The notes: a model not told the origin generated them from the sequence alone. Positions 36,605 to 47,226 are shown, counted from the stretch's first letter. The stretch: DNA of 64,000 nucleotides from Metabacillus halosaccharovorans (GCF_002019635.1 NZ_KV917372.1:930001-994000), one strand, 5' to 3'. A program made the numbers and translations.

Positions 36605-36720
36605 AAACAAAAAACCTCTTTGCTATTAGGGCAAAGAGGTACAAAAAGATAAGCAGTCTTATGTTGACTACATCTTTATGTCCCCTTTGCTGCCTCTCTG
36701 GACAAATCTTTAAAGGGTAT
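36605..36720 (-). promoter_or_regulatory. PyrR attenuator 2 (pyrR-pyrP)
   Basis: PyrR-binding segment TTTAAAGATTTGTCCAGAGA with GGCAGCAAAGGGG at about 36683-36716. Terminator: CCTCTTTGC (36639-36631) with GCAAAGAGG (36623-36615), then TTTTTTG. Confidence 0.92.
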
Positions 36721-36722
36721 AC

Positions 36723-37435
<713 letters not shown>

Positions 37436-37438
37436 TAC

Positions 37439-37467
37439 ATTATGACAAACATGTAGAAATGTGTCAA
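37439..37467 (-). promoter_or_regulatory. Sigma-A promoter of the pyr operon
   Basis: TTGACA (37467-37462), 17-base spacer, CATAAT (37444-37439). The -35 hexamer overlaps the last codons of the RluD-type gene, and no terminator lies between, so some read-through from upstream into pyr is possible. Confidence 0.75.
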
Positions 37468-38378
37468 CGATTATTTTTAATCTGTTCCAAAACATTTAAA
37501 AACTCTGCTGGTAAGGGCGCTTCAAACTCAAGGTATTCCTTTGTTCTCGGATGTTCAAAACCAAGGATTCCTGCATGAAGTGCCTGTCCATCAATCGGCA
37601 GTGTCTTTTTAGGTCCATATTTCGGATCACCTACAAGTGGATATCCGATGTATTTCATATGAACACGAATTTGATGAGTTCTTCCTGTTTCAAGTTGACA
37701 CTCTACAAATGTATATTGTTCAAATCGGTCTATTACATGAAAGTGAGTGACCGCTTCTTTACTGCTAACATTGGTAACTGTCATACTTTGACGGTCAACT
37801 TTATCACGGCCAATTGGGGCATTAATTGTTCCATGATCATGCTGGATGTTTCCGTGTACAAGTGCTTTATATCGGCGAGTAACTGTTTTATCTACAAGTT
37901 GTTGCACTAGGGATTCATGTGCCATATCATTTTTTGCTACCATAAGTAATCCGGATGTGTCTTTATCAATTCTATGGACAATGCCAGGTCTTAAGACACC
38001 ATTAATTCCTGAAAGATCTTTGCAATGGGCCATTAGACCATTCACTAGCGTACCACTCATATGACCCGGCGCAGGATGAACAACCATTCCTTTCGGTTTA
38101 TTAACCACTAACACATCCTGATCCTCATAATAGATATCCAAATCCATTTCTTCTGCAACAACATCTAGTGCTTCTGGTTCTGGAATTTCGACTACAATGT
38201 TATCATCCACTTGGCATTTGTAGTTCGTTTTTATTAATCGGTCATTTACTTTAACTAATCCGTCTTTAATCCAAAGCTGTACTTGAGTTCGAGACCATTC
38301 ATTATTTACTGTTGATAAAAACTTATCAATACGTTCATTTTTATACTCTTCACTTACTTGTATTTCAACGATGTTCAT
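37464..38378 (-). CDS. ylyB: RluD-type 23S rRNA pseudouridine synthase (YlyB)
   Basis: RluA/RluD family pseudouridine synthase, presumed to act on large-subunit rRNA; the target is not proven in Bacillus. An N-terminal S4 domain (residues 13-75) precedes the catalytic domain with Asp in HRIDKDTSGLL and the conserved GRTHQIRVHM. 304 residues. It overlaps lspA by one base. Confidence 0.93.
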   Translation of the reverse strand: MNIVEIQVSEEYKNERIDKFLSTVNNEWSRTQVQLWIKDGLVKVNDRLIKTNYKCQVDDNIVVEIPEPEALDVVAEEMDLDIYYEDQDVLVVNKPKGMVVHPAPGHMSGTLVNGLMAHCKDLSGINGVLRPGIVHRIDKDTSGLLMVAKNDMAHESLVQQLVDKTVTRRYKALVHGNIQHDHGTINAPIGRDKVDRQSMTVTNVSSKEAVTHFHVIDRFEQYTFVECQLETGRTHQIRVHMKYIGYPLVGDPKYGPKKTLPIDGQALHAGILGFEHPRTKEYLEFEAPLPAEFLNVLEQIKNNR

Positions 38379-38842
38379 TAAGCTTGCTCCTTCTTTTTCC
38401 CTTCAAAAAACAACATATGGATAAATAATAATCCAACTCCAATACATAAAGCAGAATCGGCTATATTAAAAATTGGGAAGTCATATGAAAAGATATATGT
38501 ATTTATAAAATCGACAACTTCTTTGCGAAATAAACGGTCAATGAAATTACCAATTGCTCCACCCAGCATAAATCCTAACGCAACACCCATGACCTTATTT
38601 TCCTTCGTATGTTTTTGGATATAATAGATTAACCCCACAATGACGAGCGCTGTGATAATGTAGAAAAACCACATTTGTCCTTGAAGTATCCCCCAGGCTG
38701 CTCCCCGGTTACGATGGGATGTGATATAAAAGAAATTTTCAATAACAGGAATATGATCACCAATTTCCATATTCTTCACAATCAACCATTTTGTTAGTTG
38801 GTCAATAATGATAATTAAACCGGCAATTATGTAATAATACAC
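38378..38842 (-). CDS. lspA: Lipoprotein signal peptidase
   Basis: Membrane aspartyl protease that cleaves lipobox signal peptides. Four transmembrane segments; catalytic Asp residues in [11 protein letters not shown] and [11 protein letters not shown], plus NRGAAWGIL. 154 residues, as in B. subtilis. It follows ylyA after a terminator. Confidence 0.96.
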   Translation of the reverse strand: MYYYIIAGLIIIIDQLTKWLIVKNMEIGDHIPVIENFFYITSHRNRGAAWGILQGQMWFFYIITALVIVGLIYYIQKHTKENKVMGVALGFMLGGAIGNFIDRLFRKEVVDFINTYIFSYDFPIFNIADSALCIGVGLLFIHMLFFEGKKKEQA

Positions 38843-38953
38843 ATTCTCCCCAACTTTCTATGTTCTATTTGTACAAGGTTTATCCTTATGAATTGTACCA
38901 TAATAAAAAAGAAAGCTAAAGAAGTAGTAAAATGATCTTCTTTTTTGCAATAA

Positions 38954-38994
38954 AAAGCCCAAATTACTTACCATCAAAAAGTAATTTGAGCTTT
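38954..38994 (-). terminator. Terminator after ylyA
   Basis: AAGCTCAAATTACTT pairs with AAGTAATTTGGGCTT (one G-U) around a short loop and is followed by TTTTATTG on the minus strand. Confidence 0.75.
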
Positions 38995-38997
38995 CAA

Positions 38998-39360
38998 TTA
39001 ATAATCGCTGCCTGTGATATATGTTCCTTCATGAGTATAGTCGTGTTGGGGAAGAGATTTTCTTTCAAATAGTTCCTGGAAAAAGAAATCATATTTTGTT
39101 CTGGCTGTTGGGAGTATTCTTAATTTTTCAAAAGGTATTTCTTCACCGGTTTCTTCACAATACCCGTAAAGTCCTTTATCAATTTTCATTAAGGCACGTT
39201 CTACATCTTGAAGTTCCTCTTTTATATGATGCATCAATGTATGACTTTTACCTTGATGATCGTCACAAGTCATTTCAAACAAACTGTGATCAAATAAACG
39301 GGCTCGCAGTTCTTCTTTCATCACTTGTAATTCATAGCGAATACCAGAAAATTTATTCAA
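38998..39360 (-). CDS. ylyA: DksA/TraR-like protein YlyA
   Basis: Coiled-coil plus DksA/TraR-like C-terminal domain; the B. subtilis homologue has been linked to RNA polymerase and sporulation. The first 75 residues are mostly helical (VMKEELRARL, HHIKEELQDVERALMKI). The zinc-finger region reads YGYCEETGEEI and RILPTARTKYDFF: only one of the four usual Cys is present, so zinc binding is unlikely. TTG at 39360 is nine bases from AAGGAG; the in-frame TTG at 39369 abuts it. 120 residues. It sits between ileS and lspA, its B. subtilis place. Confidence 0.85.
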   Translation of the reverse strand: MNKFSGIRYELQVMKEELRARLFDHSLFEMTCDDHQGKSHTLMHHIKEELQDVERALMKIDKGLYGYCEETGEEIPFEKLRILPTARTKYDFFFQELFERKSLPQHDYTHEGTYITGSDY

Positions 39361-39569
39361 GATGGACAACTCCTTATCCTTCTCATGATGTTAATATAGT
39401 TTTGCCCGAAAGTATCTTGACTCACCCTGATAAGAATTTTCCTGTGCATGTAAAGGCTGTTAACTTTGATTTTCGGCCAACTAATTGTTTAGATATGTAT
39501 TTCTTACCCTGCTTTCATTTGCTCCAAACACTTTTGTAAAAAAATGGGCGTGTACTTCTTTATTACAAT

Positions 39570-39603
39570 AAAAGCCATATCCTAAAATGGACATGGCTTT
39601 TTA
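39570..39603 (-). terminator. Terminator of ileS
   Basis: AAAGCCAT and TCC pair with GGA and ATGGCTTT around TAAAAT, with a T-rich tail (TTTTATTG) on the minus strand. It isolates ileS from ylyA. Confidence 0.7.
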
Positions 39604-39606
39604 GCG

Positions 39607-42369
39607 TTAATAATGTTCTTTAACAATTGACGCACATCGTGTACATAATGTTGGGTGATCTTCAACTTGACCAACTTCAGGAGTTACGATCCAGCAACGT
39701 TCACATGTTTCACCTTCAGCTTGTGAAATAACGATTTTAACAGTATCAAACGTTTGTGCATGTTGGGGAGCCACAGCATATTCTCCTGCAATTTCAAACC
39801 CGGAAACAATAAATAATTGTTTTAAATCTTCTTCTACTGAATCCAGTAATGCTTTTGCATCTGCATTTGGATATAGAGAAATGCTTGCTGTTAACGATTT
39901 TCCAATAACTTTTTCATTACGTGCTACTTCTAATGCTTTTAACACATCATCACGTAGGGACATAAATGAATCCCATTTCTTTTCTAGTTCATCTGCCTGT
40001 TCATACTCTTTTACCTCAGGCATATCAACAAGTTGAACACTCACTTCTTTAACAGAGTCAATTTGTTCCCAAACTTCATCAGCTGTATGTGGAAGGATTG
40101 GTGTTACTAATTTAACTAGTGAAAGTAATGTTTCATAAAGCACCGTTTGAATAGCACGACGCTCTTGATTTTCTTTTGATTCAATATATAGTACGTCTTT
40201 TGCAAAATCCAGGTAGAATGAGCTTAATTCAATTGTACAGAAATTGTGAACTGCATGATAAATTGCTGCAAACTCATATTGATCATAGGCTTCTCTAACT
40301 CGTTTCGTTAGCTTATTAAGCTTTACAAGCATGTAACGGTCAACATCACGTAAATTTTCCAAGCTTACTGAATCTGTAGTTGGATTAAAATCACTTAAGT
40401 TTCCTAATAAGAAACGGAATGTGTTACGAATTTTTCTGTATACTTCAGCAACTTGTTTAAGAATTGCATCTGAAACACGTACATCTGCCTGATAATCAAC
40501 AGAAGCTACCCATAAACGAAGAATATCTCCACCAAGTTGGTTCATAACTTTAGCAGGAACTACTGTATTACCTAATGATTTACTCATTTTCCGTCCTTCT
40601 CCATCAAGTGCAAAACCGTGACTTAGAACACCTTTGTATGGCGCTTTTCCAGTAACAGCTACAGCAGTTGATAAAGATGAGTTAAACCAACCTCGATATT
40701 GATCAGAACCTTCTAAATATAAATCAGCAGGTCTTTGGAGATCTTCTCTTTCAAATAATACAGCTTGGTGTGATGAACCGGAATCAAACCAAACATCCAT
40801 AATATCATTTTCTTTTGTAAATTTACCGTTCGGGCTGCCTTCATGTGTAAATCCTTCTGGTAAAAGATCTTTTGCTTCACGCTCAAACCAAATATTAGAT
40901 CCATTGTCTCTGAACAAGTTGGACACATGCTCAATCGTTTCATCTGTAATAATTGGTTCACCATTTTCAGCATAAAATACAGGGATCGGTACACCCCAAG
41001 CACGTTGACGGGAAATACACCAATCTCCACGATCACGAACCATATTATAAAGACGCGTCTCCCCCCATGCAGGTACCCATTTTGTTTCATTTACGGCTTT
41101 CAATAGATCATCACGGAAATCTTTAATAGAAGCAAACCACTGTGCTGTTGCACGGAAAATAGTTGGCTTTTTCGTTCTCCAATCATGTGGATAAGAGTGT
41201 GTAATAAATTGAAGCTTTAATAATGCTCCAACTTCTTGAAGCTTTTCTGTGATTGGTTTATTTGCTTCATCATAGAATAGTCCTTCAAAGCCCGGTGCAT
41301 CCTTTGTCATATATCCTTTTTCATCCACAGGACATAAAACATCCAAGTTATATTGTTGACCTACAACAAAGTCATCTTCCCCGTGACCAGGTGCCGTATG
41401 AACACAACCAGTTCCACCTTCACTTGTTACATGCTCTCCAAGCATTACTAATGAATCACGATCGTAAATTGGGTGTTTGGCTACAACACGATCAAGTTGG
41501 GATCCTTTTACTGTTTGATCAACTTCATAATCTTCCCATCCAATTGTTGAAGCAACAGATTCTACTAATTCTGATGCAACTAGATATTTTTCACCATCTA
41601 CTGTAATGACACTATATTCTAGTTCAGGGTGAACTGAAATCCCTAAATTAGCTGGCATTGTCCATGGTGTTGTCGTCCAAATTACAATTTTCACATCATT
41701 TGAAAGAACACCTTTACCATCTTTCACAGGAAATGCTACATAAATTGATGGTGAGCGTTTGTCTGCATATTCAATCTCCGCTTCAGCAAGTGCTGATTCA
41801 CTTGATGGAGACCAATATACTGGTTTTAACCCTTTATAGATATAACCTTTTTTCGCCATTTCACCAAACACTTTAATTTGTTGTGCTTCATATTCCGGCT
41901 TAAGTGTCACATAAGGGTTTTCCCAATCACCACGAACACCAAGTCGCTTAAATTGCTCACGTTGACCATTGATTTGCTCCCATGCATACTCTTCACAAAG
42001 CTTGCGGAACTCAGCTACAGACATTTCTTTTCTTTTAACTTTTTTGTTTTTTGTTAAGGCTGTTTCAATCGGTAAACCATGTGTATCCCAACCAGGTACA
42101 TAAGGAGCACAATATCCACTCATAGATTTAAAGCGTACAATAAAGTCTTTTAAGATTTTGTTTAAAGCATGCCCCATATGAATGTCACCATTGGCATATG
42201 GAGGGCCATCATGTAAAACGAAAAGAGGACGATCTTTTGTTCGTTCCTGTACCATTTCATAAATCTTCATGTCTTCCCATTTTTCTTGGATTAATGGCTC
42301 TCTTTTAGGCAAATTCCCTCTCATCGGAAAATCTGTCTTTGGCATCAAAAGGGTATCTTTGTAATCCAT
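39607..42369 (-). CDS. ileS: Isoleucyl-tRNA synthetase
   Basis: Charges tRNA-Ile and edits valine. Class I signatures: HMGH in [11 protein letters not shown] and KMSKS in [10 protein letters not shown]. The CP1 editing domain shows [12 protein letters not shown]. The C-terminal zinc finger has Cys-x2-Cys in CERCWIV and CTRCASI. 920 residues (921 in B. subtilis), bacterial type with an intact C terminus. Expression is controlled by the T-box leader upstream. Confidence 0.97.
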   Translation of the reverse strand: MDYKDTLLMPKTDFPMRGNLPKREPLIQEKWEDMKIYEMVQERTKDRPLFVLHDGPPYANGDIHMGHALNKILKDFIVRFKSMSGYCAPYVPGWDTHGLPIETALTKNKKVKRKEMSVAEFRKLCEEYAWEQINGQREQFKRLGVRGDWENPYVTLKPEYEAQQIKVFGEMAKKGYIYKGLKPVYWSPSSESALAEAEIEYADKRSPSIYVAFPVKDGKGVLSNDVKIVIWTTTPWTMPANLGISVHPELEYSVITVDGEKYLVASELVESVASTIGWEDYEVDQTVKGSQLDRVVAKHPIYDRDSLVMLGEHVTSEGGTGCVHTAPGHGEDDFVVGQQYNLDVLCPVDEKGYMTKDAPGFEGLFYDEANKPITEKLQEVGALLKLQFITHSYPHDWRTKKPTIFRATAQWFASIKDFRDDLLKAVNETKWVPAWGETRLYNMVRDRGDWCISRQRAWGVPIPVFYAENGEPIITDETIEHVSNLFRDNGSNIWFEREAKDLLPEGFTHEGSPNGKFTKENDIMDVWFDSGSSHQAVLFEREDLQRPADLYLEGSDQYRGWFNSSLSTAVAVTGKAPYKGVLSHGFALDGEGRKMSKSLGNTVVPAKVMNQLGGDILRLWVASVDYQADVRVSDAILKQVAEVYRKIRNTFRFLLGNLSDFNPTTDSVSLENLRDVDRYMLVKLNKLTKRVREAYDQYEFAAIYHAVHNFCTIELSSFYLDFAKDVLYIESKENQERRAIQTVLYETLLSLVKLVTPILPHTADEVWEQIDSVKEVSVQLVDMPEVKEYEQADELEKKWDSFMSLRDDVLKALEVARNEKVIGKSLTASISLYPNADAKALLDSVEEDLKQLFIVSGFEIAGEYAVAPQHAQTFDTVKIVISQAEGETCERCWIVTPEVGQVEDHPTLCTRCASIVKEHY

Positions 42370-42454
42370 TTAGTATTCCTCCAAATTCTTTCATTTTAAT
42401 TTAGCTATTTTCTGCTTTCTATCTCATAAGATTAATTCCAACCTCATGAAAACA

Positions 42455-42738
42455 CAAAAAACCTTCTCATCCCTACAAGGGACGAGAAGGTTATCTCGCG
42501 GTACCACCCTATTAGATTAAATATAATATTTAATCCACTCCATCATTCGTAACGTGAATGTATCGCCATAGCTTACTTATTAGATATGTTCAGCATGGAA
42601 CTCCAGGGTGATCTTCATCTTTTACCCTTATTTCGAGCTTCCACCATCCCCGATTCGCTTAAATAAGGTTGCTAAAAGACTACTGTCCCTTTCACCGTTT
42701 AACTTTTGTGTTATAAGTTTTTCAAAAAATATCTACGT
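42455..42738 (-). promoter_or_regulatory. T-box riboswitch of ileS
   Basis: The T-box sequence AGGGTGGTACCGCG is at 42510-42497. The terminator AACCTTCTCGTCCC (42492-42479) pairs with GGGATGAGAAGGTT (42473-42460) and is followed by TTTTTTG. The specifier codon is probably ATC (42612-42610) in GAAGATCACC, matching Ile and followed by A; GGATGGTGGAAGCTC is the distal stem I motif. Uncharged tRNA-Ile would stabilise the antiterminator. Confidence 0.95.
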
Positions 42739-42744
42739 TTCCGT

Positions 42745-42774
42745 ATTATATGCGATAAAAAAACAAAAAGTCAA
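42745..42774 (-). promoter_or_regulatory. Promoter of ileS
   Basis: TTGACT (42774-42769), 18-base spacer, TATAAT (42750-42745), immediately after the divIVA stop. Confidence 0.7.
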
Positions 42775-42776
42775 GT

Positions 42777-43283
42777 TTAGCTTTTTGTTTCCTCTGCTTC
42801 ACCAAAAACAGGTTCAACTTCATACTCTAATAAATGATCCCAATCGTCATTTTTAAGAAGGTCAAGTTGAGCTTCAATCAACATTTGGAACCGAGTTCTA
42901 AATACTTTAGATTGCTTTTTAAGTTCTTCAATCTCCATCGCGATTTTTCGTGATTTTGATAATGATTCATTAATAATACGGTCAGCATTTTTCTCAGCTT
43001 CTTTAATGATAAGCTTTGATTCTTTTTGAGCGTTTCGCTTCACTTCTTCTGCTGCTTCTTGAGCGATCACAATTGATTTATTCAATGTCTCTTCAATATT
43101 GGTAAAGTGACCTAATTTTTCATTTAATTCTGTTACACGAGACTCAAGTTCTTTCTTTTCGCGGATAATCATCTCGTAATCTTTTATGACTTGATCTAAA
43201 AACTCATTTACTTCATCCTCATCATATCCACGAAACCCTTTATTAAATTCCTTATTATGGATGTCTAAAGGTGTTAAAGGCAT
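42777..43283 (-). CDS. divIVA: Septum-site/pole-targeting protein DivIVA
   Basis: Coiled-coil protein that recognises curved membrane at septa and poles and recruits MinJ/MinD and, in sporulation, RacA. MPLTPLDIHNKEFNKGFRGY is the membrane-binding lipid-binding motif; two coiled-coil regions fill residues 30-150. The ATG at 43283 has TTGGAGGTGG upstream; 168 residues. It closes the ylm cluster, as in B. subtilis. Confidence 0.96.
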   Translation of the reverse strand: MPLTPLDIHNKEFNKGFRGYDEDEVNEFLDQVIKDYEMIIREKKELESRVTELNEKLGHFTNIEETLNKSIVIAQEAAEEVKRNAQKESKLIIKEAEKNADRIINESLSKSRKIAMEIEELKKQSKVFRTRFQMLIEAQLDLLKNDDWDHLLEYEVEPVFGEAEETKS

Positions 43284-43408
43284 GGATGCCACCTCCAATA
43301 TGTAGTGAAATAGTTAATCCTTGACAACATTATAAATCATATTTCGACATGTTTGTTGAAAATCCTGCTATTTCTTTTAAATTATTTTATTATATGATAG
43401 CACAAACT

Positions 43409-44185
43409 TTATTTTTGTTTCCTAACGACAATCCTAACTCGATCTTTTTTCGTTCTTCCTTCAATGGAAGTCAATTTACTTCTTCCATATCCTCGTATTG
43501 ATAAAGTATCTCCTTCTTGACATTCAAACGAAGCTGAATCAACGACTTTCCAATTCACCTTTACATGGCCATTGGTGATCAAAGGTTGAATTTTTTGACG
43601 TGATAAATTATATATAGCTGCTCCTACCACATCTAGTCGTAACGAAGAAACAGTTGTGACCATTTCTTGAACCTCTTCTTTGTTAGGAATGAATTGATAA
43701 GAATCAATTTCTTTCAAAGATATCTTCGCACGGCCAATCTCGTTAAAATTCGCACTAAGATACTCAGAGATCTCGGTCGCACATATAAAGTGAACTGTAT
43801 CATTATGAAAACGAATGTCGCCAAACTTACTGCGTTTTAATCCAAGGCTCATTAAAGATCCTAATACTTGCCTATGTTGCAAGGTAATAAATTTAGAGGC
43901 ATATTGTACTTCAAACAAAGCCAGTTTAAAATCTTCCTCTGATACTTGATAATAATCAGGATAGAGGAAAGCACGCTTTCTTTCTGTATCCTCAACACCA
44001 CCTGAAAAGGATACCTTCACATCTAAATGTTCTCCTATAACAGAAGAGACGATTTCCTGTTCACGAGGATCTAAAAAATCTGTTAATTTTGGACTGTATT
44101 GATTTAGAACGTTTTCTTTCCACTCTACTACTTGATCAATAAATTGCCGTTCTTCATGTCGAAAATGTTGATAAATTTGATTCAT
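43409..44185 (-). CDS. ylmH: S4-domain RNA-binding protein YlmH
   Basis: Ribosome-associated protein; recent work in B. subtilis links YlmH to the RqcH quality control pathway. Residues 1-175 form the YlmH-specific domain (DPREQEIVSSV and LGSLMSLGLKRSKFGDI), and residues 180-245 an S4 domain (SLRLDVVGAAIYNLSR, ITNGHVKVNWKVV). 258 residues. It lies between ylmG and divIVA with 132- and 125-base gaps. Confidence 0.93.
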   Translation of the reverse strand: MNQIYQHFRHEERQFIDQVVEWKENVLNQYSPKLTDFLDPREQEIVSSVIGEHLDVKVSFSGGVEDTERKRAFLYPDYYQVSEEDFKLALFEVQYASKFITLQHRQVLGSLMSLGLKRSKFGDIRFHNDTVHFICATEISEYLSANFNEIGRAKISLKEIDSYQFIPNKEEVQEMVTTVSSLRLDVVGAAIYNLSRQKIQPLITNGHVKVNWKVVDSASFECQEGDTLSIRGYGRSKLTSIEGRTKKDRVRIVVRKQK

Positions 44186-44317
44186 AATTCAACTCCGTTA
44201 TATAAAAAGTGTCACATACTAAATATGAAAATTAGTTCGATCCCTTGGTCTAACCGCAGTTCAAGAAATTTATCATCGTTCCAATACGATAAAAAAGAGG
44301 GACTATACTAATAGTCC

Positions 44318-44581
44318 CTAGCCAATCATTCTAAATATTGAAGAAACCCCATATTGAGCAAAACGTAAAGCTAAGATTGCGACAATTGGTGAAATATCAA
44401 TCATTCCTAATGGAGGAATAATTTTTCGGAAAGGCTCTAAATACGGTTCACAGATTTTAGCCAAGAATTGGCCAAAACCTGATTCTCTAGCTCCAGGAAA
44501 CCACGATAGTAATATGTATACGATAAGCGCATACGAGTAGAACGTGATTAGAGTGTTAATTAAACTTAACAATATACTCAT
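44318..44581 (-). CDS. ylmG: YggT-family membrane protein YlmG
   Basis: Small protein of 87 residues with two transmembrane helices (residues 5-27 and 64-85) and the YggT motif [18 protein letters not shown] between them (written here as [14 protein letters not shown]). Homologues affect cell division or membrane organisation; the mechanism is unknown. It begins six bases after the sepF stop. Confidence 0.9.
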   Translation of the reverse strand: MSILLSLINTLITFYSYALIVYILLSWFPGARESGFGQFLAKICEPYLEPFRKIIPPLGMIDISPIVAILALRFAQYGVSSIFRMIG

Positions 44582-44587
44582 GTTTGC

Positions 44588-45037
44588 CTACCACCTTTGA
44601 TGATCATCTTCTGATACTAATTCAGATATTGCTCCCGATACATCCACATTATCAGGGGTGCATAAAAAGATATCGGTGCCAATTCGTTGAATATCCCCAC
44701 CTATTGCATAAACAGTACCACTCAGAAAATCCACTATCCGTTTTGCTTGATCTCTTTGTATACTTTGTAGATTAACAACGACAGCACGACGATTTTTTAA
44801 TTGATCGGCAATTTCCTGTGCTTCTGCATACACCCTAGGCTCGCTTAAAACAACTTTAGACGATTTCTGAACACTTTGCAAACTTACAACATTTTGTTTA
44901 GTTGATTGTGGCGTTTTATTTGGAAAAGTCTGTGGCTGTGGAGCCTCATATTGCGGTTCTTTCATTTCAGGTTCCTCATATTCATATTCTTCGTCATCTA
45001 AGGCAAAAAAGCTTTTAAATCTATTTTTAATTGACAT
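44588..45037 (-). CDS. sepF: Cell division protein SepF
   Basis: Binds the FtsZ C-terminal tail, forms rings and acts as membrane anchor overlapping FtsA. Residues 1-12 ([13 protein letters not shown]) are the amphipathic membrane helix, followed by an acidic Tyr/Glu-rich linker ([13 protein letters not shown]); the C-terminal DUF552 domain has [19 protein letters not shown] and [14 protein letters not shown] at 45037 with GGAGGTG upstream; 149 residues. Confidence 0.95.
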   Translation of the reverse strand: MSIKNRFKSFFALDDEEYEYEEPEMKEPQYEAPQPQTFPNKTPQSTKQNVVSLQSVQKSSKVVLSEPRVYAEAQEIADQLKNRRAVVVNLQSIQRDQAKRIVDFLSGTVYAIGGDIQRIGTDIFLCTPDNVDVSGAISELVSEDDHQRW

Positions 45038-45038
45038 A

Positions 45039-45725
45039 TTATACACCTCCAGTTTCGTTTCCAACAAGTGACGTACCAATTCTTATATATGTCGCACCTT
45101 CCTCAATCGCTATCTCATAATCATTTGACATTCCCATTGATAACTCGTGACAAGGTGCTGATGGTAATTGTAAAGCCTGTACATCATGTTGAAGTTGTCT
45201 TACCTTTTTAAAGCAATTTCTTATAACTTCTTTATCTTCTGTGTTTGGCGCCATTGTCATTAGCCCAACAACTTGAATATGTTGATAATGAGTTAACTGC
45301 TGAATAAAATCAACAAGTTCCTCTGGTGAACAGCCATGTTTAGACTCTTCTCCAGAAGCATTTACTTGTACAAAACATTTCATTGGTTTGGAAGATCTTT
45401 TATCAATTTCTTTCGCTAATGACAATCTGTCAAGAGAATGAATGAAATCAACTTTATCAATGATGTTTTTCACTTTTCGTGTTTGCAGTGAACCAATAAA
45501 ATGCCAGATTGGATCGTTTCCTAGTTCTTTTACCTTTTCATTCAGTCCATCATCACGGTTTTCACCTAGATGACGGACACCAGCTTCAAGAGCTGCCTTC
45601 GCACGTTGAACACTTACATATTTTGTTACGGCTATGACATTTATTTTATCTGGAATTCTGCCAACTCGTTGACAAGTAGTTTGTATTGTATGCTGAATAG
45701 CTTTGTAATTATCCTGAATGTTCAT
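45039..45725 (-). CDS. ylmE: PLP homeostasis protein YlmE (YggS/PROSC family)
   Basis: Binds pyridoxal phosphate without enzymatic activity and controls its free pool. PLP lysine in [35 protein letters not shown] and GTSLVG bind the phosphate. 228 residues (230 in B. subtilis). It sits between ylmD and sepF; the ribosome binding site GAGGAGG is 14 bases away, inside ylmD. Confidence 0.94.
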   Translation of the reverse strand: MNIQDNYKAIQHTIQTTCQRVGRIPDKINVIAVTKYVSVQRAKAALEAGVRHLGENRDDGLNEKVKELGNDPIWHFIGSLQTRKVKNIIDKVDFIHSLDRLSLAKEIDKRSSKPMKCFVQVNASGEESKHGCSPEELVDFIQQLTHYQHIQVVGLMTMAPNTEDKEVIRNCFKKVRQLQHDVQALQLPSAPCHELSMGMSNDYEIAIEEGATYIRIGTSLVGNETGGV

Positions 45726-45728
45726 TTG

Positions 45729-46565
45729 TTAGAGGGTAACCTCCTCATTTATTCCAATAAAACTGAGCATTCTACCTGTTTTCCCATTATCTCTTCGATG
45801 TGAAAAAAACAATTCTTTCTCACAGCTTGTACAAAGGTCTGAAACTAATACGTTTTCTTTGAGAATGCCTGCATTTCTTAAATAATATTCATTAAGAAGC
45901 TTTAAATCTAGTTGATATTTCCCATTAGCCAATGGTTTATAGGGTATTGGTTTATAATCTAATACCCTTTTATCAATTGATGATATAACACGATCATCAA
46001 CGACATAGCAGCAATCTCCTATTGAAGGGCCTATGGCAACATAAATATCGTCTGCATCTATACCTTCATTTAACCGCCACTTTCTCACCATTTCACCAGC
46101 TATATCTTTTACCGTCCCTTTCCAGCCTGCATGTGCTAACCCTATAAGAGAGTGTTTTGGAGCAATAAAGTACAAAGGAACACAATCTGCAAAACAAAGG
46201 GATAGCATAACTCCTTTTTCAGTCGTATAGACGCCATCACAAGCAGCTAATCCATCTTCGTAATTGAGTCTTCCCTTCCCACAACTGGATTTGTTCACCT
46301 TCATTATCCTGTTTGAATGAACTTGTTCAGCAAAGACCCATTTTCTGATTGGAAACGACAGTGACATCGCGAGAACTTCTCGATTTTCTCTAACATCTTC
46401 CGACTGATCATGTACATGAAGACCAAGATTTAAAGATGTAAAGTTCCCAGTACTAACACCACCAGATTTTGTAGAAAAGCCAACTGACAGACCCTTTATT
46501 AGCCTATTCCAATCTGTTAAAGTTAGATGGGTAGCGTCTATTTGCTCAAAAACATTAGCTTTCAT
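45729..46565 (-). CDS. ylmD: YfiH-family purine nucleoside phosphorylase/laccase-like protein YlmD
   Basis: Cu/Zn-binding YfiH family, described as acting on purine nucleosides and formerly as laccase. Metal ligands His in FAEQVHSNR, Cys in LCFADCVPLY, and His in LAHAGWKGT. 278 residues, same length as B. subtilis. It lies three bases before ylmE and 92 bases after ylmC. Confidence 0.92.
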   Translation of the reverse strand: MKANVFEQIDATHLTLTDWNRLIKGLSVGFSTKSGGVSTGNFTSLNLGLHVHDQSEDVRENREVLAMSLSFPIRKWVFAEQVHSNRIMKVNKSSCGKGRLNYEDGLAACDGVYTTEKGVMLSLCFADCVPLYFIAPKHSLIGLAHAGWKGTVKDIAGEMVRKWRLNEGIDADDIYVAIGPSIGDCCYVVDDRVISSIDKRVLDYKPIPYKPLANGKYQLDLKLLNEYYLRNAGILKENVLVSDLCTSCEKELFFSHRRDNGKTGRMLSFIGINEEVTL

Positions 46566-46657
46566 AAATGTTCAACCCTTATTTTCGACATTTAATGTAT
46601 ACTATTACTCTTTATTTTACCACATTTTCCCCACTACGTTTAGTATTGAGTGAGAAA

Positions 46658-46912
46658 TTATTCATCTTGTATCTCATTTTGTCGATTCATTCTAACTAAA
46701 ATGACATCTTCTCCAATTTTAACTATATTTCTCCAAGGAATGATAAATTCTTCTTCTTTCCCAAAGAAACCCAGCATTCTCCCATTCCCGTTAATTATAA
46801 TAGCTTGTATTTTACCTGTTGTAACATTAATATCGAAATCTCCAATATTCCCCAACTTTTTCCCATCCGAAACGTTGACAACATCTTTTGTTTGGAACTC
46901 AGAAATATACAT
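46658..46912 (-). CDS. ylmC: YlmC/YmxH-family PRC-barrel sporulation protein
   Basis: Single PRC-barrel domain of 84 residues with MYISEFQTKDVVNVSDG, LGNIGDFDINVTTGKI, and RMLGFFGKEEE at the centre. Family members are restricted to spore formers; the function is unclear. ATG at 46912 has TTGGAGGGAAG upstream; an in-frame start at 46936 does not. The gap upstream holds a structured region rather than ylmA. Confidence 0.9.
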   Translation of the reverse strand: MYISEFQTKDVVNVSDGKKLGNIGDFDINVTTGKIQAIIINGNGRMLGFFGKEEEFIIPWRNIVKIGEDVILVRMNRQNEIQDE

Positions 46913-47049
46913 AAGCTTCCCTCCAATGTCCTTCATCGGTCGTCACAATTCACTAACTCCCCTCATACATATCTATGTTAGTTAGGGTACGAACTATTCA
47001 AAACAAGTAAATTATTTCTTGTATTTTATAATATAAATGATAAATATCA

Positions 47050-47184
47050 CGATCTAGACACCACATCTTTATGTCTAGACTGACTTGGATGGATGTCCTG
47101 TCCTTCGGCAGATCTTTAGAGGCAGTTGTCTCCCAATTATCTTCTTCGCTTCTCTCTAATCTAAAGTGGAGTTTTACTGCCTGT
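47050..47184 (-). other. Structured intergenic region (pseudoknot-capable) upstream of ylmC
   Basis: On the minus strand, AGGCAGT (47182-47176) and CTCC (47171-47168) can pair with GGAG (47133-47130) and ACTGCCT (47126-47120). The enclosed CTTTAGA (47166-47160) can also pair with TCTAAAG (47120-47114) just outside, a pseudoknot or an alternative fold. A small CTGCC/GGACAG hairpin and a CTAGACA/TGTCTAG hairpin (47078-47054) follow. I could not assign it to a riboswitch class. B. subtilis has ylmA at this place. Confidence 0.5.
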
Positions 47185-47199
47185 TTAATGGATAAACAG

Positions 47200-47226
47200 A
47201 AAAAGGCTCCTCATAATGAGCAGCCC
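47200..47226 (-). terminator. Terminator of sigG
   Basis: GGCTGCTC (47225-47218) with GAGGAGCC (47212-47205), one mismatch, followed by TTTTTCTG on the minus strand, at the sigG stop. Confidence 0.7.

Noticed and set aside
42608-42856. Plus-strand ORF of 82 codons
   Set aside because: It lies antisense across the ileS T-box leader and the divIVA 3' end, has no ribosome binding site, and resembles no family.
47050-47184. Glycine riboswitch or T-box upstream of ylmC (GCCGAAGG-like string)
   Set aside because: GCCGAAGG occurs, but the second glycine aptamer motif (CTCTCAGGCAAAAGG) and the T-box sequence are both missing.
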